From: Hyphomicrobiales bacterium
GTDB lineage: Bacteria > Pseudomonadota > Alphaproteobacteria > Rhizobiales > Rhizobiaceae
Assembly (NCBI GenBank): GCA_900473745.1
Contig: UCMW01000009.1
Coordinates: 1 to 64,000 of the forward strand
Length of the DNA stretch: 64,000 bases
Reading direction: 5' to 3'
The notes under the pieces were generated by a model that was not told the origin of the DNA, made no database searches, and saw nothing but the letters and a program-made list of their open reading frames with translations. Numbering within the stretch: the first letter of the stretch is position 1; every line of letters begins with the position of its first letter. A program made the position numbers and the translations under genes. Of this stretch, positions 16,427 to 24,658 are shown piece by piece.

Positions 16427-17200
16427 ATGACCACTCTCACCATCCCCGATCTCGCCGGCAAGGCCATGCTCATCACCGGCGCGTCGAGTGGCATCGGCGA
16501 GGCGCTGGCCCGGGCTTTTGCCGCCCAGGGCGCGCTGGTCGGATTACACTACAATTCCAACGCGGAAGCCGCCCATGCGATCGCGCGCGACATCGAGGCG
16601 GGCGGCGGCAGTGTCGTGCTGGTCAAGGCGGATGCGGCGTCGTCCGAAGCCATGGCCGAGGCCGTCGCGCATGTTGCCAAGACCTTCGGCCGGCTCGATG
16701 GCGTGATCAACAATGCTGGCAGCATGATCGCCCGCGTGCTCTATGAAGACATGACAGACGCGCAGTATGACAAGGTGATGGACGTCAATGCCCGCTCGGT
16801 GCTGTCCACCACACAAGCGGCTGTCAGCCATCTCAAGCGCGAGGGGGGCTTCATCATCAACACGACCTCAGTCGCCGCCCGCACTGGTGGCACGGCGGGC
16901 TCGGGCGTCTACGGCTCGTCCAAGGCCTTCGTCGCCGCTGTCACCAAGGGCATGGCGCTGGAATTCGGGAAATACAATATCCGCGTCAATGCGGTGGCAC
17001 CCGGCGTCATCACCACACCGTTTCAGGACAAATATGCCCTGCCCGGCCAGCTCGACCAAGTGGCCGGCAGTGTGCCGTTGAAGCGCACCGGCACCCCGCT
17101 AGACTGTGTCGGCGCATACCTCTTCCTCGCCTCGCCGATGCTGTCCGGCTACATCACCGGCCAGACGATCGACGTCAATGGCGGTCAGTTCATGCCTTGA
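16427..17200 (+). CDS. SDR-family oxidoreductase
   Basis: A 257-residue classical short-chain dehydrogenase. The NAD(P) motif GASSGIGE is at about 17-24, and NNAG follows in VINNAGSM. The catalytic Ser is in INTTSVAART and the Tyr-x3-Lys in VYGSSKAFV. VNAVAPGVI and the C-terminal ITGQTIDVNGG are typical FabG-like features. ATG 16427 has the ribosome site AGGAGGACATCGCC. It lies 88 bases after the DUF2218 gene and could be in the same transcript, but the substrate is not predictable. Confidence 0.9.
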   Translation: MTTLTIPDLAGKAMLITGASSGIGEALARAFAAQGALVGLHYNSNAEAAHAIARDIEAGGGSVVLVKADAASSEAMAEAVAHVAKTFGRLDGVINNAGSMIARVLYEDMTDAQYDKVMDVNARSVLSTTQAAVSHLKREGGFIINTTSVAARTGGTAGSGVYGSSKAFVAAVTKGMALEFGKYNIRVNAVAPGVITTPFQDKYALPGQLDQVAGSVPLKRTGTPLDCVGAYLFLASPMLSGYITGQTIDVNGGQFMP

Positions 17201-17339
17201 ACCCGATGCTCGCCCGGATGACGGAGGCGGGTTGCCAGGCCCGTCATCCAGGCAGCGATGCGCAAGAGGCGCGACATGGGCGAATGCCTGGGACGGATTT
17301 CGAACCGGTCGACGGTCTCCAGTTCCGCGAGTGACGGAA

Positions 17340-17497
17340 CCCGACTCCTCGTATTCCGGGGGTGCACCGATCATGACTTCGATCCATGAAATGATGCTGA
17401 TGGCCCGCGCGGAATATTGGTCGAGTTCGACTCGAGCCTGCGTCACACCGTTCAGGAAATCGATCAAAATGTTGGCGTCCAGAACCGCCTTCACCAT
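17340..17497 (-). pseudogene. Decayed VapC toxin (PIN domain fragment)
   Basis: The reading frame starts at ATG 17497, overlapping the antitoxin stop by seven bases, and begins as a normal VapC: VKAVLDANILIDFLNG (first catalytic Asp) and IISWIEVMIG (Glu). After PPEYEE it becomes a non-PIN sequence, and VapC-like residues (LAELETVDRFEI) reappear in another frame, pointing to a frameshift. The second acidic cluster of the PIN active site (usually LPDA) is absent, and the open frame runs on into the antisense of the neighbouring SDR gene (to 17099). It is therefore very likely inactive. The far end of the decay is not sharply defined. Confidence 0.7.
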
Positions 17498-17703
17498 TCG
17501 CCGCGCAGCCTGCGCTGGAGCGCGAGGCCATCTTCGCCACCGCTCCATAAGCCGAAGGCATCTCCAACTGCCTCGCTCTTTCGTTCGCCCAGCATGTCAG
17601 AAACAGCTTCGCGGATAAGAGAAGCGCGCGACACTTTCTTCCTGGCGGCCAATTGATCCAAGGCTGCAATCTGATCGTCAGGGATGTCAACCAAAGTACG
17701 CAT
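17491..17703 (-). CDS. Ribbon-helix-helix antitoxin, VapB-like
   Basis: A 70-residue antitoxin of the CopG/Arc type. The N-terminal strand MRTLVDIPD and helices IAALDQLAARKKVSRASLIREAV make the DNA-binding ribbon-helix-helix. The C-terminal tail (GDAFGLWSGGEDGLALQRRLRGEW) is the usual toxin-wrapping segment. The start at MRTLVD matches family members; an ATG seven codons upstream is less likely. It would normally repress its own operon with VapC. The toxin partner here is broken, so this is an orphan or remnant antitoxin. Confidence 0.8.
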   Translation of the reverse strand: MRTLVDIPDDQIAALDQLAARKKVSRASLIREAVSDMLGERKSEAVGDAFGLWSGGEDGLALQRRLRGEW

Positions 17704-17774
17704 GGTTCCTCCAGATGATATCAACCATCTATATCAGCGTGCCATTGTCGAGCCAGTTGGGGTGCAGCGCCTGA

Positions 17775-19148
17775 TCACCCCTCGCCGCGATTGTCCTTCA
17801 GCCAGTCCAGACCTGATCGCAACGTGTCGACCGCTTGATCGATCTCCGAGCGCGAAATGATCAGCGGCGGAGAGAAGAGCATGCGGTCGCCGGTGGCGCG
17901 GAGCACGACGCCGGCGTTGACGCACTGGTTGCGCACTGATGTCCCGGTATCGTCAGGCTTCTTGAAGCGGCGGCGGGTGGCCTTGTCGGCGGCGATCTGG
18001 ACGGCGCCCATCAGGCCGACGCTGACGGCTTCGCCAACGAGCTCGTGGTCAGTGAGCGAGGCGAGCGCCTGAGCGAGATAGGGGCCGGTGTCGTCGCGCA
18101 CGCGTTCGACCAGACCCTCTTCCTCGATGATGCGGATGTTTTCGAGCGCAGCCGCTGCGGCCACCGGGTGACCGGAATAGGTGTAGCCGTGATAGAAATC
18201 GCCGAGTTCGTTGATCATGACTTCCGCCACGCGGTCAGAGACCAGCACGCCGCCGATCGGCAGATAGCCAGACGACAGGCCCTTGGCGATCGGGGCGAGG
18301 TCCGGCTCGAAGTCGTAATGCTGGTGGCCGAACCATGAGCCCAGGCGGCCAAATCCCGAGATGACTTCGTCGGCGACGAGCAGGATTTGGTATTTGGCAC
18401 AGATGCGCTTGATTTCCGGCCAGTAGGTCGAGGGCGGCACGATGACGCCGCCGGCCCCCTGGATCGGCTCGGCAACGAAGGCGGCTACATTCTCTTCGCC
18501 GAGCTCGATGATCTTCTCTTCTAGCTCGCGGGCGACCTTCAGGCCAAAATCCTCGGGCGAGAGATCGCCGCCTTCGGCATACCAGTAGGGCTGGTTGATG
18601 TGGTGGATGCCCTCGATCGGCAGATTGCCCTGCTCGTGCATCCACTTCATGCCGCCGAGCGAGGCGCCGGCGACGGTCGAGCCGTGATAGGCGTTCTTGC
18701 GCGCAATCACCTGCGTCTTGGTCTCGTGACCCAGTGCCTTCCAGTAGACGCGTGCCATGCGGAACCAGGTGTCTGAGGCTTCCGAGCCGGAATTCGAGAA
18801 GAAAACGCGGTTGATCTTCGGGCCGGTCTTTTCGGCGATCTTCTGGGCGAGCAGCGTGGTCGGCGGCGTCGTGGTGCCGAAGAAGGTGTTGTAATAGGGC
18901 AGTTCCAGCATCTGCGCATGCACGACATCTGCGATCGACTTGCGGCCATAGCCGACATTGACGCACCAGAGGCCGGCAAAGGCGTCGAGATACTGCTTGC
19001 CCGCCGAATCCCAGATATGCACGCCCTCCGCCCGGGTGATGATCTTGGTACCGGCGGCGTTCAGCTTCTTCATGTCCGAAAAGGGATGAAGGTGATGGGC
19101 AGCGTCGATGGCACCGAGGTTGGAGACGGCGGTTACTGGCTTGTTCAT
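17775..19148 (-). CDS. Class III aminotransferase (putrescine/beta-alanine:pyruvate type)
   Basis: A 457-residue PLP enzyme of the omega-aminotransferase group, which moves an amino group from a terminal amine (putrescine, beta-alanine, GABA) to pyruvate or a keto acid. The N-terminal HHLHPFSDMKKL, the YHGSTVAGASLGG loop, LLVADEVISGFGR (Asp pairing with the PLP nitrogen) and the Schiff-base Lys in PDLAPIAKGLSSGYLPIGG are all seen. It is divergent, by 191 bases, from a glutamine-synthetase-like gene. That pairing is typical of polyamine use through gamma-glutamylation or direct transamination (SpuC/PuuA-like), so putrescine is a reasonable but unproven substrate. Confidence 0.87.
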   Translation of the reverse strand: MNKPVTAVSNLGAIDAAHHLHPFSDMKKLNAAGTKIITRAEGVHIWDSAGKQYLDAFAGLWCVNVGYGRKSIADVVHAQMLELPYYNTFFGTTTPPTTLLAQKIAEKTGPKINRVFFSNSGSEASDTWFRMARVYWKALGHETKTQVIARKNAYHGSTVAGASLGGMKWMHEQGNLPIEGIHHINQPYWYAEGGDLSPEDFGLKVARELEEKIIELGEENVAAFVAEPIQGAGGVIVPPSTYWPEIKRICAKYQILLVADEVISGFGRLGSWFGHQHYDFEPDLAPIAKGLSSGYLPIGGVLVSDRVAEVMINELGDFYHGYTYSGHPVAAAAALENIRIIEEEGLVERVRDDTGPYLAQALASLTDHELVGEAVSVGLMGAVQIAADKATRRRFKKPDDTGTSVRNQCVNAGVVLRATGDRMLFSPPLIISRSEIDQAVDTLRSGLDWLKDNRGEG

Positions 19149-19339
19149 GGGTCGGATCCTCGATCGGGGCGGAAGCTCTTGCTTTCACGGCCAAACATGG
19201 TCCGTGTGGCGGCCCTACCCCGCATTGAAAGGCGGAACATTATCGGCTACGAACATGACCGTCCAAAACGCGTTTGGCAAGGCACCGATTGCCGCGTTCC
19301 TCCGGCCAAATCCGACCTTTAGCCAACGAGAGTTTTCCC

Positions 19340-20698
19340 ATGACAGCACCGACCGAGGCCGCCGATCAGACCGCAGCCGACCCTTCCGCGCGCATCGAAG
19401 TCTTGCTTGTCGGCATGAATGGCGACCTGCGCGGCAAGATGATTCCGCTGAAAGCCGAGGACAAGGTCTGGAAGAACACGGTGCGCCTTCCGGCTTCGAC
19501 GCAGTCACTCGACATCTGGGGCGACGACAATGACGACATCACGAAGATCTCGCTGACGCTTGGCGATCCCGACGGCATCTGCATGCCGGACAAGAATTCG
19601 CTGACGACGCTGCCCTGGGGGCCTGCCGGTTCGAAACAGGTGCTCGCCACCATGCACACGCTGTCCGGCGAGCCGCATTTCGTCTGCCCGCGCGCCATCC
19701 TCGCCAATGTGATGAAACGTTTCGAGGAAAAGGGCCTGACGCCTGTCGTTGCCACCGAACTCGAATTCTACGTGATGGAGCCGGATTTCCGCGAGACCGG
19801 CGTGCCGATGCCGCCGAAGGCGCTGGTCATGAACGGCGAGGTCGAGGGCTATCAGCTCTACGACATGCGCGCGACCGCTGCGATGGAAGACTTCCTCGAT
19901 ACGGTGCGCCAATATTGCGACCACATGGGCCTGCCGGCGGACGCAACGACTGCAGAATTCGGCCCCGGCCAGTTCGAGGTCAATCTGCTGCACAAGCCGG
20001 ACCCCATGGCCGCCGCCGACGACTGCATCTATCTGAAGCGCGTCGTCGATTTCGCGGCCCGCCGACATGGATTCAAGGCCACCTGCATGGCCAAGCCCTA
20101 TGGCGATCACGCCGGCTCGGGCCTGCATGTACATGCCTCGATCATCGACAGGGATGGCCGAAACATCCTCGACGCCAAGGGCGGCGATCCGGTGAAGCTG
20201 AAGTCGATCACCGCCGGCATGCTGAAGTCCATGCAGGATGCGCAACTGATCTTCGCGCCCTTTGCCAATTCCTATCGCCGATTCCAGCCGGGCTCCTTTG
20301 CGCCCGACAAGATCGACTGGGGTTTCGGCAATCGTGGCACGGCCGTGCGCATTCCCGACAAGGATGGCCCCGCCGCCCGCATCGAGCACCGCGTCGCGGG
20401 CGCCGACGCCAATCCGCATCTGCTTCTCGCTGCCATCCTCGGCGGCATCCTGCTCGGCCTCGACGAGGATCTCGATCCTGGTCAGGTCACGACGCCGGAC
20501 AGTGCGCCCGAAAACCCGGATATGCTGACCTACGACTTTTTGACCGCCGTCGAGCGTTTTCGCTCCTCGGCCTTCATCAAGGACATTTTCGGCGCAGAGT
20601 ATCAGCGCATCTATGGCGACACCAAGCGCAAGGAGGCGATGGCCTATCTGCGCACTGTGTCCAGCTTCGACTACCAGACCTATCTGCCGCGGATCTGA
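19340..20698 (+). CDS. Glutamine synthetase-like ligase (gamma-glutamylpolyamine synthetase type)
   Basis: A 452-residue enzyme with the glutamine synthetase fold. It has the N-terminal beta-grasp region and the catalytic domain with ELEFYVM (metal Glu), EFGPGQFEVNL, GSGLHVHAS (metal/substrate His), NSYRRFQPGSFAP (phosphate Arg), and IEHRVAGADANPHLL. It lacks the adenylylation loop Tyr context of GlnA, as expected for PuuA-type enzymes that ligate glutamate to an amine. ATG 19340 follows the ribosome site ACGAGAG. It is divergent from the class III aminotransferase and followed by a long terminator, so it is probably a single gene. The amine substrate is inferred from context. Confidence 0.85.
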   Translation: MTAPTEAADQTAADPSARIEVLLVGMNGDLRGKMIPLKAEDKVWKNTVRLPASTQSLDIWGDDNDDITKISLTLGDPDGICMPDKNSLTTLPWGPAGSKQVLATMHTLSGEPHFVCPRAILANVMKRFEEKGLTPVVATELEFYVMEPDFRETGVPMPPKALVMNGEVEGYQLYDMRATAAMEDFLDTVRQYCDHMGLPADATTAEFGPGQFEVNLLHKPDPMAAADDCIYLKRVVDFAARRHGFKATCMAKPYGDHAGSGLHVHASIIDRDGRNILDAKGGDPVKLKSITAGMLKSMQDAQLIFAPFANSYRRFQPGSFAPDKIDWGFGNRGTAVRIPDKDGPAARIEHRVAGADANPHLLLAAILGGILLGLDEDLDPGQVTTPDSAPENPDMLTYDFLTAVERFRSSAFIKDIFGAEYQRIYGDTKRKEAMAYLRTVSSFDYQTYLPRI

Positions 20699-20729
20699 CC
20701 CTCGATCGGCTTCCAAGGTTACCTATCGT

Positions 20730-20770
20730 GCGACAGGGGCGGCTCCCGAGCCGCCCCTGTCGCATTTTTC
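20730..20770 (+). terminator. Strong terminator after glutamine synthetase-like gene
   Basis: A 15-bp perfect GC-rich stem (20730-20744 with 20749-20763) with a CCCG loop, followed by ATTTTTC. Between it and the binding-protein gene (about 185 bases) lies a probable promoter region, but I cannot assign the -35/-10 boxes with confidence. Confidence 0.9.
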
Positions 20771-20955
20771 ACAGGAAATGACGGGATAATTTTATTTCGC
20801 CATAAAACGGTCACACGAAATCTTCGGTCCAAGTCACAGGCGCGCTCTCTTTTTTCCTCCCTAAAATTGGGGTAGCCTTAAAAAATGCGGGTTGTCACCT
20901 CTGTTTGAATACTCTTCTGTCCGTTTCCGTTAACGTGAACTGGGAGTTCAAAACA

Positions 20956-22554
20956 ATGTCCATACAGACGCGCCGACTTCTCGGCACCTCTCTCCTCCTC
21001 ACCTCCTTGATGTTCGGCGCGAGCCAGGCGCTTGCCGAAGTCGTCCTTCATCGCGGCAATTCCGGCGAGCCGCAGACGCTCGACCAGGCCAATACGTCGA
21101 TCGACATCGAAGCCTTCATCCTGAAGGATCTCTATGAAGGCCTGACTATCTACGACGCCAAGGGCGAGATAGTTCCAGGTGCTGCCGAAAGCTGGACCGT
21201 CTCCGACGACGGCACGGTCTACACCTTCAAGATCCGCGAAAACGCCAACTGGTCGGACGGCACTCCGGTCACGGCCGAAGATTTCGTCTTCTCGATCCAG
21301 CGCGTCGAGAACCCGGAAACCGCTGCCAAATACGCCAACATCCTTTACCCGATCAAGAATGCCGAAAAGGCCAACAAGGGTGAAGCGAAGCTGGAAGAGA
21401 TCGGCGTGAAGGCCGTCGATGCGAAGACGCTGGAAATCACGCTCGAGCGCGCGACCCCCTTCTTCCTCGAACTGCTTGCCCACCAGACCGCCCTTCCCGT
21501 CTCCAAGGCCAGCCTCGAAAAGAACGGCAAGGATTTCGTCAAGCCGGGCGTGATGGTGTCGAACGGCGCCTATAAGCTCGAAAGCCACGTGCCGAACGAC
21601 AACCTCGTCGTGCTCAAGAACGAACATCACTGGGATGCGGCCAACACCCAGATCGACAAGGTCGTGTTCTACCCGATCGACGACCAGGCTGCCTCGGTGC
21701 GCCGCTTCGAAGCTAAGGAAATGGACCTCGTCTACAACTTCTCGGCCGACCAGATCGACCGCCTGAAGGAAAGCTATGGCGAGCAGGTCCGTGTTTCGCC
21801 CTCGGCCTCGACCTATTACTACGTGTTCGACACCCGCCAGGAGCCCTATAGCGACGTGCGCGTCCGCCAGGCGCTGTCCATGGCCGTCGACCGCGACTTC
21901 CTCGCGGAGGAAATCTATTCCGGCGCCCAGTTGCCGACCTACTCGCTCGTCCCGGATGGTCTGGGCGGATACCAGGCAGCCAAGGCTGACTTCGCCGAGA
22001 TGTCCCAGCTCGACCGCGAAGACAAGGCGCTCGCGCTGATGAAGGAAGCCGGTTACGGTGAAGGCGGCAAGCCGCTCAGCATCGAGATCCGCTACAACAC
22101 CAACCCGAACCACGAGCGCGTCGCGACCGCCGTTGCCGACATGTGGAAGAACACGTTCGGCGCAAACGTTACCATGACGAACCTCGACGTCGCATCGCAC
22201 TATGCCTACCTGCAGGAAGGCGGCGTCTTCAACGTCGCGCGCGCCGGTTGGGTCGCCGACTATGCGGACGCTGAGAACTTCCTCGCGCTCAACGTCTCGA
22301 CCAATGTCACGTTCAATTACGGCAAGTACAACAATCCGGAATTCGACGCGCTGATGGCGAAGTCCTACACCGAGGCTGATGCCGAGGCCCGCAAGAAGAT
22401 CCTGCACGACGCCGAAGTCCTGCTGATGCGGGACCAGCCGATCGCTCCGCTGATGAGCACGGCCAATCTGTGGCTGGTCTCCGACCGCGTCAGCGGCTGG
22501 CAGGACAATGCCGCCAACGAGCATCTCAGCCGCTTCCTGCGCGTCGCTGAATAA
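20956..22554 (+). CDS. Oligopeptide ABC transporter, periplasmic binding protein
   Basis: A 532-residue OppA/DppA-type solute-binding protein (SBP_bac_5). Residues 1-28 are a signal peptide (MSIQTRRLLGTSLLLTSLMF, cut after ALA). The mature chain begins with the conserved VLHRGNSGEPQTLDQ and contains DLYEGL, WSDGTPVTAEDFVFS and VRQALSMAVDRDF, all standard landmarks. It delivers a peptide to the permease encoded downstream. ATG 20956 follows the ribosome site GGGAG; an in-frame ATG at 20905 gives a non-signal leader. A hairpin after the gene probably makes this the best-expressed cistron of the operon. Confidence 0.92.
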   Translation: MSIQTRRLLGTSLLLTSLMFGASQALAEVVLHRGNSGEPQTLDQANTSIDIEAFILKDLYEGLTIYDAKGEIVPGAAESWTVSDDGTVYTFKIRENANWSDGTPVTAEDFVFSIQRVENPETAAKYANILYPIKNAEKANKGEAKLEEIGVKAVDAKTLEITLERATPFFLELLAHQTALPVSKASLEKNGKDFVKPGVMVSNGAYKLESHVPNDNLVVLKNEHHWDAANTQIDKVVFYPIDDQAASVRRFEAKEMDLVYNFSADQIDRLKESYGEQVRVSPSASTYYYVFDTRQEPYSDVRVRQALSMAVDRDFLAEEIYSGAQLPTYSLVPDGLGGYQAAKADFAEMSQLDREDKALALMKEAGYGEGGKPLSIEIRYNTNPNHERVATAVADMWKNTFGANVTMTNLDVASHYAYLQEGGVFNVARAGWVADYADAENFLALNVSTNVTFNYGKYNNPEFDALMAKSYTEADAEARKKILHDAEVLLMRDQPIAPLMSTANLWLVSDRVSGWQDNAANEHLSRFLRVAE

Positions 22555-22569
22555 TCTCGTCACGTGACC

Positions 22570-22605
22570 GGACGACGCACGGCCCATGGTCGCGCGTCGT
22601 CCTTT
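22570..22605 (+). other. Intercistronic stem-loop after binding-protein gene
   Basis: A 9-bp stem (22570-22578 with 22594-22602) followed by TTT only, sitting between the binding-protein stop and the first permease. Such structures commonly protect the 3' end of the binding-protein message or partly terminate transcription; that role is inferred here. Confidence 0.55.
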
Positions 22606-22617
22606 CAGGAGCAGGAC

Positions 22618-23541
22618 ATGACATCCTTCGTACTCCGGCGGCTCATGAGCGCCGTCCCGACGATCTTCATCGTCGTCACCATTTCATTCTTCCTGATGCG
22701 CTTTGCGCCCGGCGGCCCCTTCAATCTCGAACGGCCTCTGCCACCCCAGACCATGGCCAACATCATGGCCACCTACAAACTCGATCAGCCGCTGATCAGC
22801 CAGTATCTGAGCTATATCGGCAATGCCGTCACCGGCGACCTCGGCCCGAGCTTCATCTACAAGGACAACACCGTCTCGGAGTTGATGGGCAAGGCCCTGC
22901 CCTATTCGATCCAGCTCGGCGGCATTGCGATCCTGGTTGCGCTCATCGGCGGTGTCCTGCTCGGCACTATCGCGGCACTCCGGCAAAACAGCACGATCGA
23001 CTTCGCCGTCATGTCCTTTGCGACGATCGGTGTCACCATTCCCAATTTCGTTGTCGGCCCGGTGTTGACGCTGCTCTTCGCCGTCATCCTCAACTGGCTG
23101 CCCGCCGGCAGTTGGGGAGACGGATCCCTGCGCTTCCTGATTCTGCCGGTTACGGCGCTGGCGCTGCCGCAGCTCGCCGTCTTCGCGCGCCTCACCCGCG
23201 GCGCGATGATCGAGGCCCTGCATACTGACCATATCCGCACGGCACGTGCTTACGGCCTGCCCTCGCGTGTCGTCGTCGTCACCCATGCCATGCGCGGCGC
23301 AATGCTGCCGATCGTCTCCTACCTCGCGCCCTGTGCTGCCGCACTTTTGACTGGCTCTGCCGTTGTCGAGACGATCTTCACCATTCCGGGTGTCGGCCGC
23401 TACTTCGTGCTCGGCGCGCTCAACCGCGACTATCCCCTCGTCATGGGCACCGTCATCCTCGTCGCCGTGTTCGTGATCGTCTTCAACCTGTTGGTCGACA
23501 TCGCCTATGGCCTGCTCGATCCGAGGGTTCGCAATGACTGA
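22618..23541 (+). CDS. Oligopeptide ABC transporter permease, OppB-like
   Basis: A 307-residue inner-membrane permease with six TM segments. It starts with a typical MTSFVLRRLMSAVPTIFIVV first helix and has a long periplasmic loop (APGGPFNLERP). The EAA coupling motif that contacts the ATPases lies in HIRTARAYGLPSRVV. The ending (TIPGVGRYFVLGALNRDYPLVMG) is the classic BPD_transp_1 signature of OppB/DppB proteins. ATG 22618 is preceded by AGGAGCAGG; its stop overlaps the start of the next gene by eight bases, indicating translational coupling. Confidence 0.92.
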   Translation: MTSFVLRRLMSAVPTIFIVVTISFFLMRFAPGGPFNLERPLPPQTMANIMATYKLDQPLISQYLSYIGNAVTGDLGPSFIYKDNTVSELMGKALPYSIQLGGIAILVALIGGVLLGTIAALRQNSTIDFAVMSFATIGVTIPNFVVGPVLTLLFAVILNWLPAGSWGDGSLRFLILPVTALALPQLAVFARLTRGAMIEALHTDHIRTARAYGLPSRVVVVTHAMRGAMLPIVSYLAPCAAALLTGSAVVETIFTIPGVGRYFVLGALNRDYPLVMGTVILVAVFVIVFNLLVDIAYGLLDPRVRND

Positions 23542-24658
23542 TACCGCTCTTTCCCCTCAGCCCGAGATCGCCGGACGCAGCCTGGCGCAGCTCGCCCTCA
23601 TGCGCTTCCGCCGCAACAAGGCCGCCATTACCGGCTGCGTGCTGCTGGTCTTCATCACGCTGTTTTCCTTTGCCGGCCCCTTCTTCGTGGCCCACAGCTA
23701 CGACCAGGTCTTCTCCTCCTATGTCAGCGTGCCGCCGAGCCTCTCGCCGCGGCCCGACCCTGAGACCCTTCAGGAGGTCGCCGAAAGTGTCGCCCAGCGG
23801 GCGAGAGTGAGCCTCGACAGCTTCTCGGTCGAGGACGGCCGCTTCACCGCCGTGATCAGCTCGGAAAAGGAAATCGATCCGCGCACGATCCGCTATTTCG
23901 ACCGCAACAACGAATTCAAGAATTCGGAAGTCGTGGAACAAGCGGCGGACGGTCGAAGCCTTACCGTGTCGGGAACCGTGGATCAGGTGACCTTTCCCTT
24001 CGGCACGGATTCGAACGGCCGCGACCTTCTGGTCCGCGTCATGCTCGGCGGTCAGATCTCGCTTGCCGTGGGTCTCGCCGCCAGCCTCGTCTCGCTCGGA
24101 ATCGGCGTCGTCTACGGCGCGACCTCGGGCTATCTCGGTGGCCGCGTCGACAATGTGATGATGCGTATCGTCGAGATCCTGTACTCGCTGCCCTTCGTCT
24201 TCCTGGTCGTCGTGCTCGTCGTCTTCTTCGGGCGATCGGTGATCCTGATCTTCCTGGTGATCGGGGCGGTGGAATGGCTGGAAATGGCCCGCATCGTGCG
24301 CGGCCAGACGCTGTCGCTGAAGCGCCGTGAATTCGTCGGGGCTGCCGAAGCACTCGGCCTGACCGACTGGCAGATCATACGCCGCCACATCATCCCCAAC
24401 ACGATCGGCCCGGTCATCGTCTTCGTCACCGTCATCGTGCCGAAGGTCATCCTGCTCGAGAGCTTCCTTTCCTTCCTCGGCCTCGGCGTTCAGGCGCCGC
24501 TCGCCAGCTGGGGCACCCTGATCTCGGAAGGGGCGGCCAGCATGCAGAACGCGCCCTGGCTGTTGATCTTCCCGGCGATTTTCTTCGTGACGACACTGTT
24601 TTCGCTGAATTTCGTGGGCGACGGCCTGCGGGATGCACTGGATCCGAAGGACCGATGA
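23534..24658 (+). CDS. Oligopeptide ABC transporter permease, OppC-like with enlarged periplasmic loop
   Basis: A 374-residue permease with the OppC N-terminal segment (FRRNKAAITGCVLLVFITLF). The EAA motif is in REFVGAAEALGLTDWQII and LESFLSFLGLGVQAPL marks the end. It is about 70 residues longer than usual OppC because roughly 100 residues (about 55-155) of soluble sequence lie between the first and second TM helices. That stretch contains the segment SVEDGRFTAVISSEKEIDP and ends at the conserved FPFGTDSNGRDLL. The insert should face the periplasm and may interact with the binding protein. It is coupled by 4-base overlap to the ATPase gene. Confidence 0.9.
   Translation: MTDTALSPQPEIAGRSLAQLALMRFRRNKAAITGCVLLVFITLFSFAGPFFVAHSYDQVFSSYVSVPPSLSPRPDPETLQEVAESVAQRARVSLDSFSVEDGRFTAVISSEKEIDPRTIRYFDRNNEFKNSEVVEQAADGRSLTVSGTVDQVTFPFGTDSNGRDLLVRVMLGGQISLAVGLAASLVSLGIGVVYGATSGYLGGRVDNVMMRIVEILYSLPFVFLVVVLVVFFGRSVILIFLVIGAVEWLEMARIVRGQTLSLKRREFVGAAEALGLTDWQIIRRHIIPNTIGPVIVFVTVIVPKVILLESFLSFLGLGVQAPLASWGTLISEGAASMQNAPWLLIFPAIFFVTTLFSLNFVGDGLRDALDPKDR

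Noticed and set aside
20878..22587. Minus-strand 569-codon frame opposite the peptide-binding protein
   Set aside because: Same GC-driven shadow effect; the plus-strand gene has a signal peptide and family motifs, and the shadow has only low-complexity Val/Asp-rich sequence.
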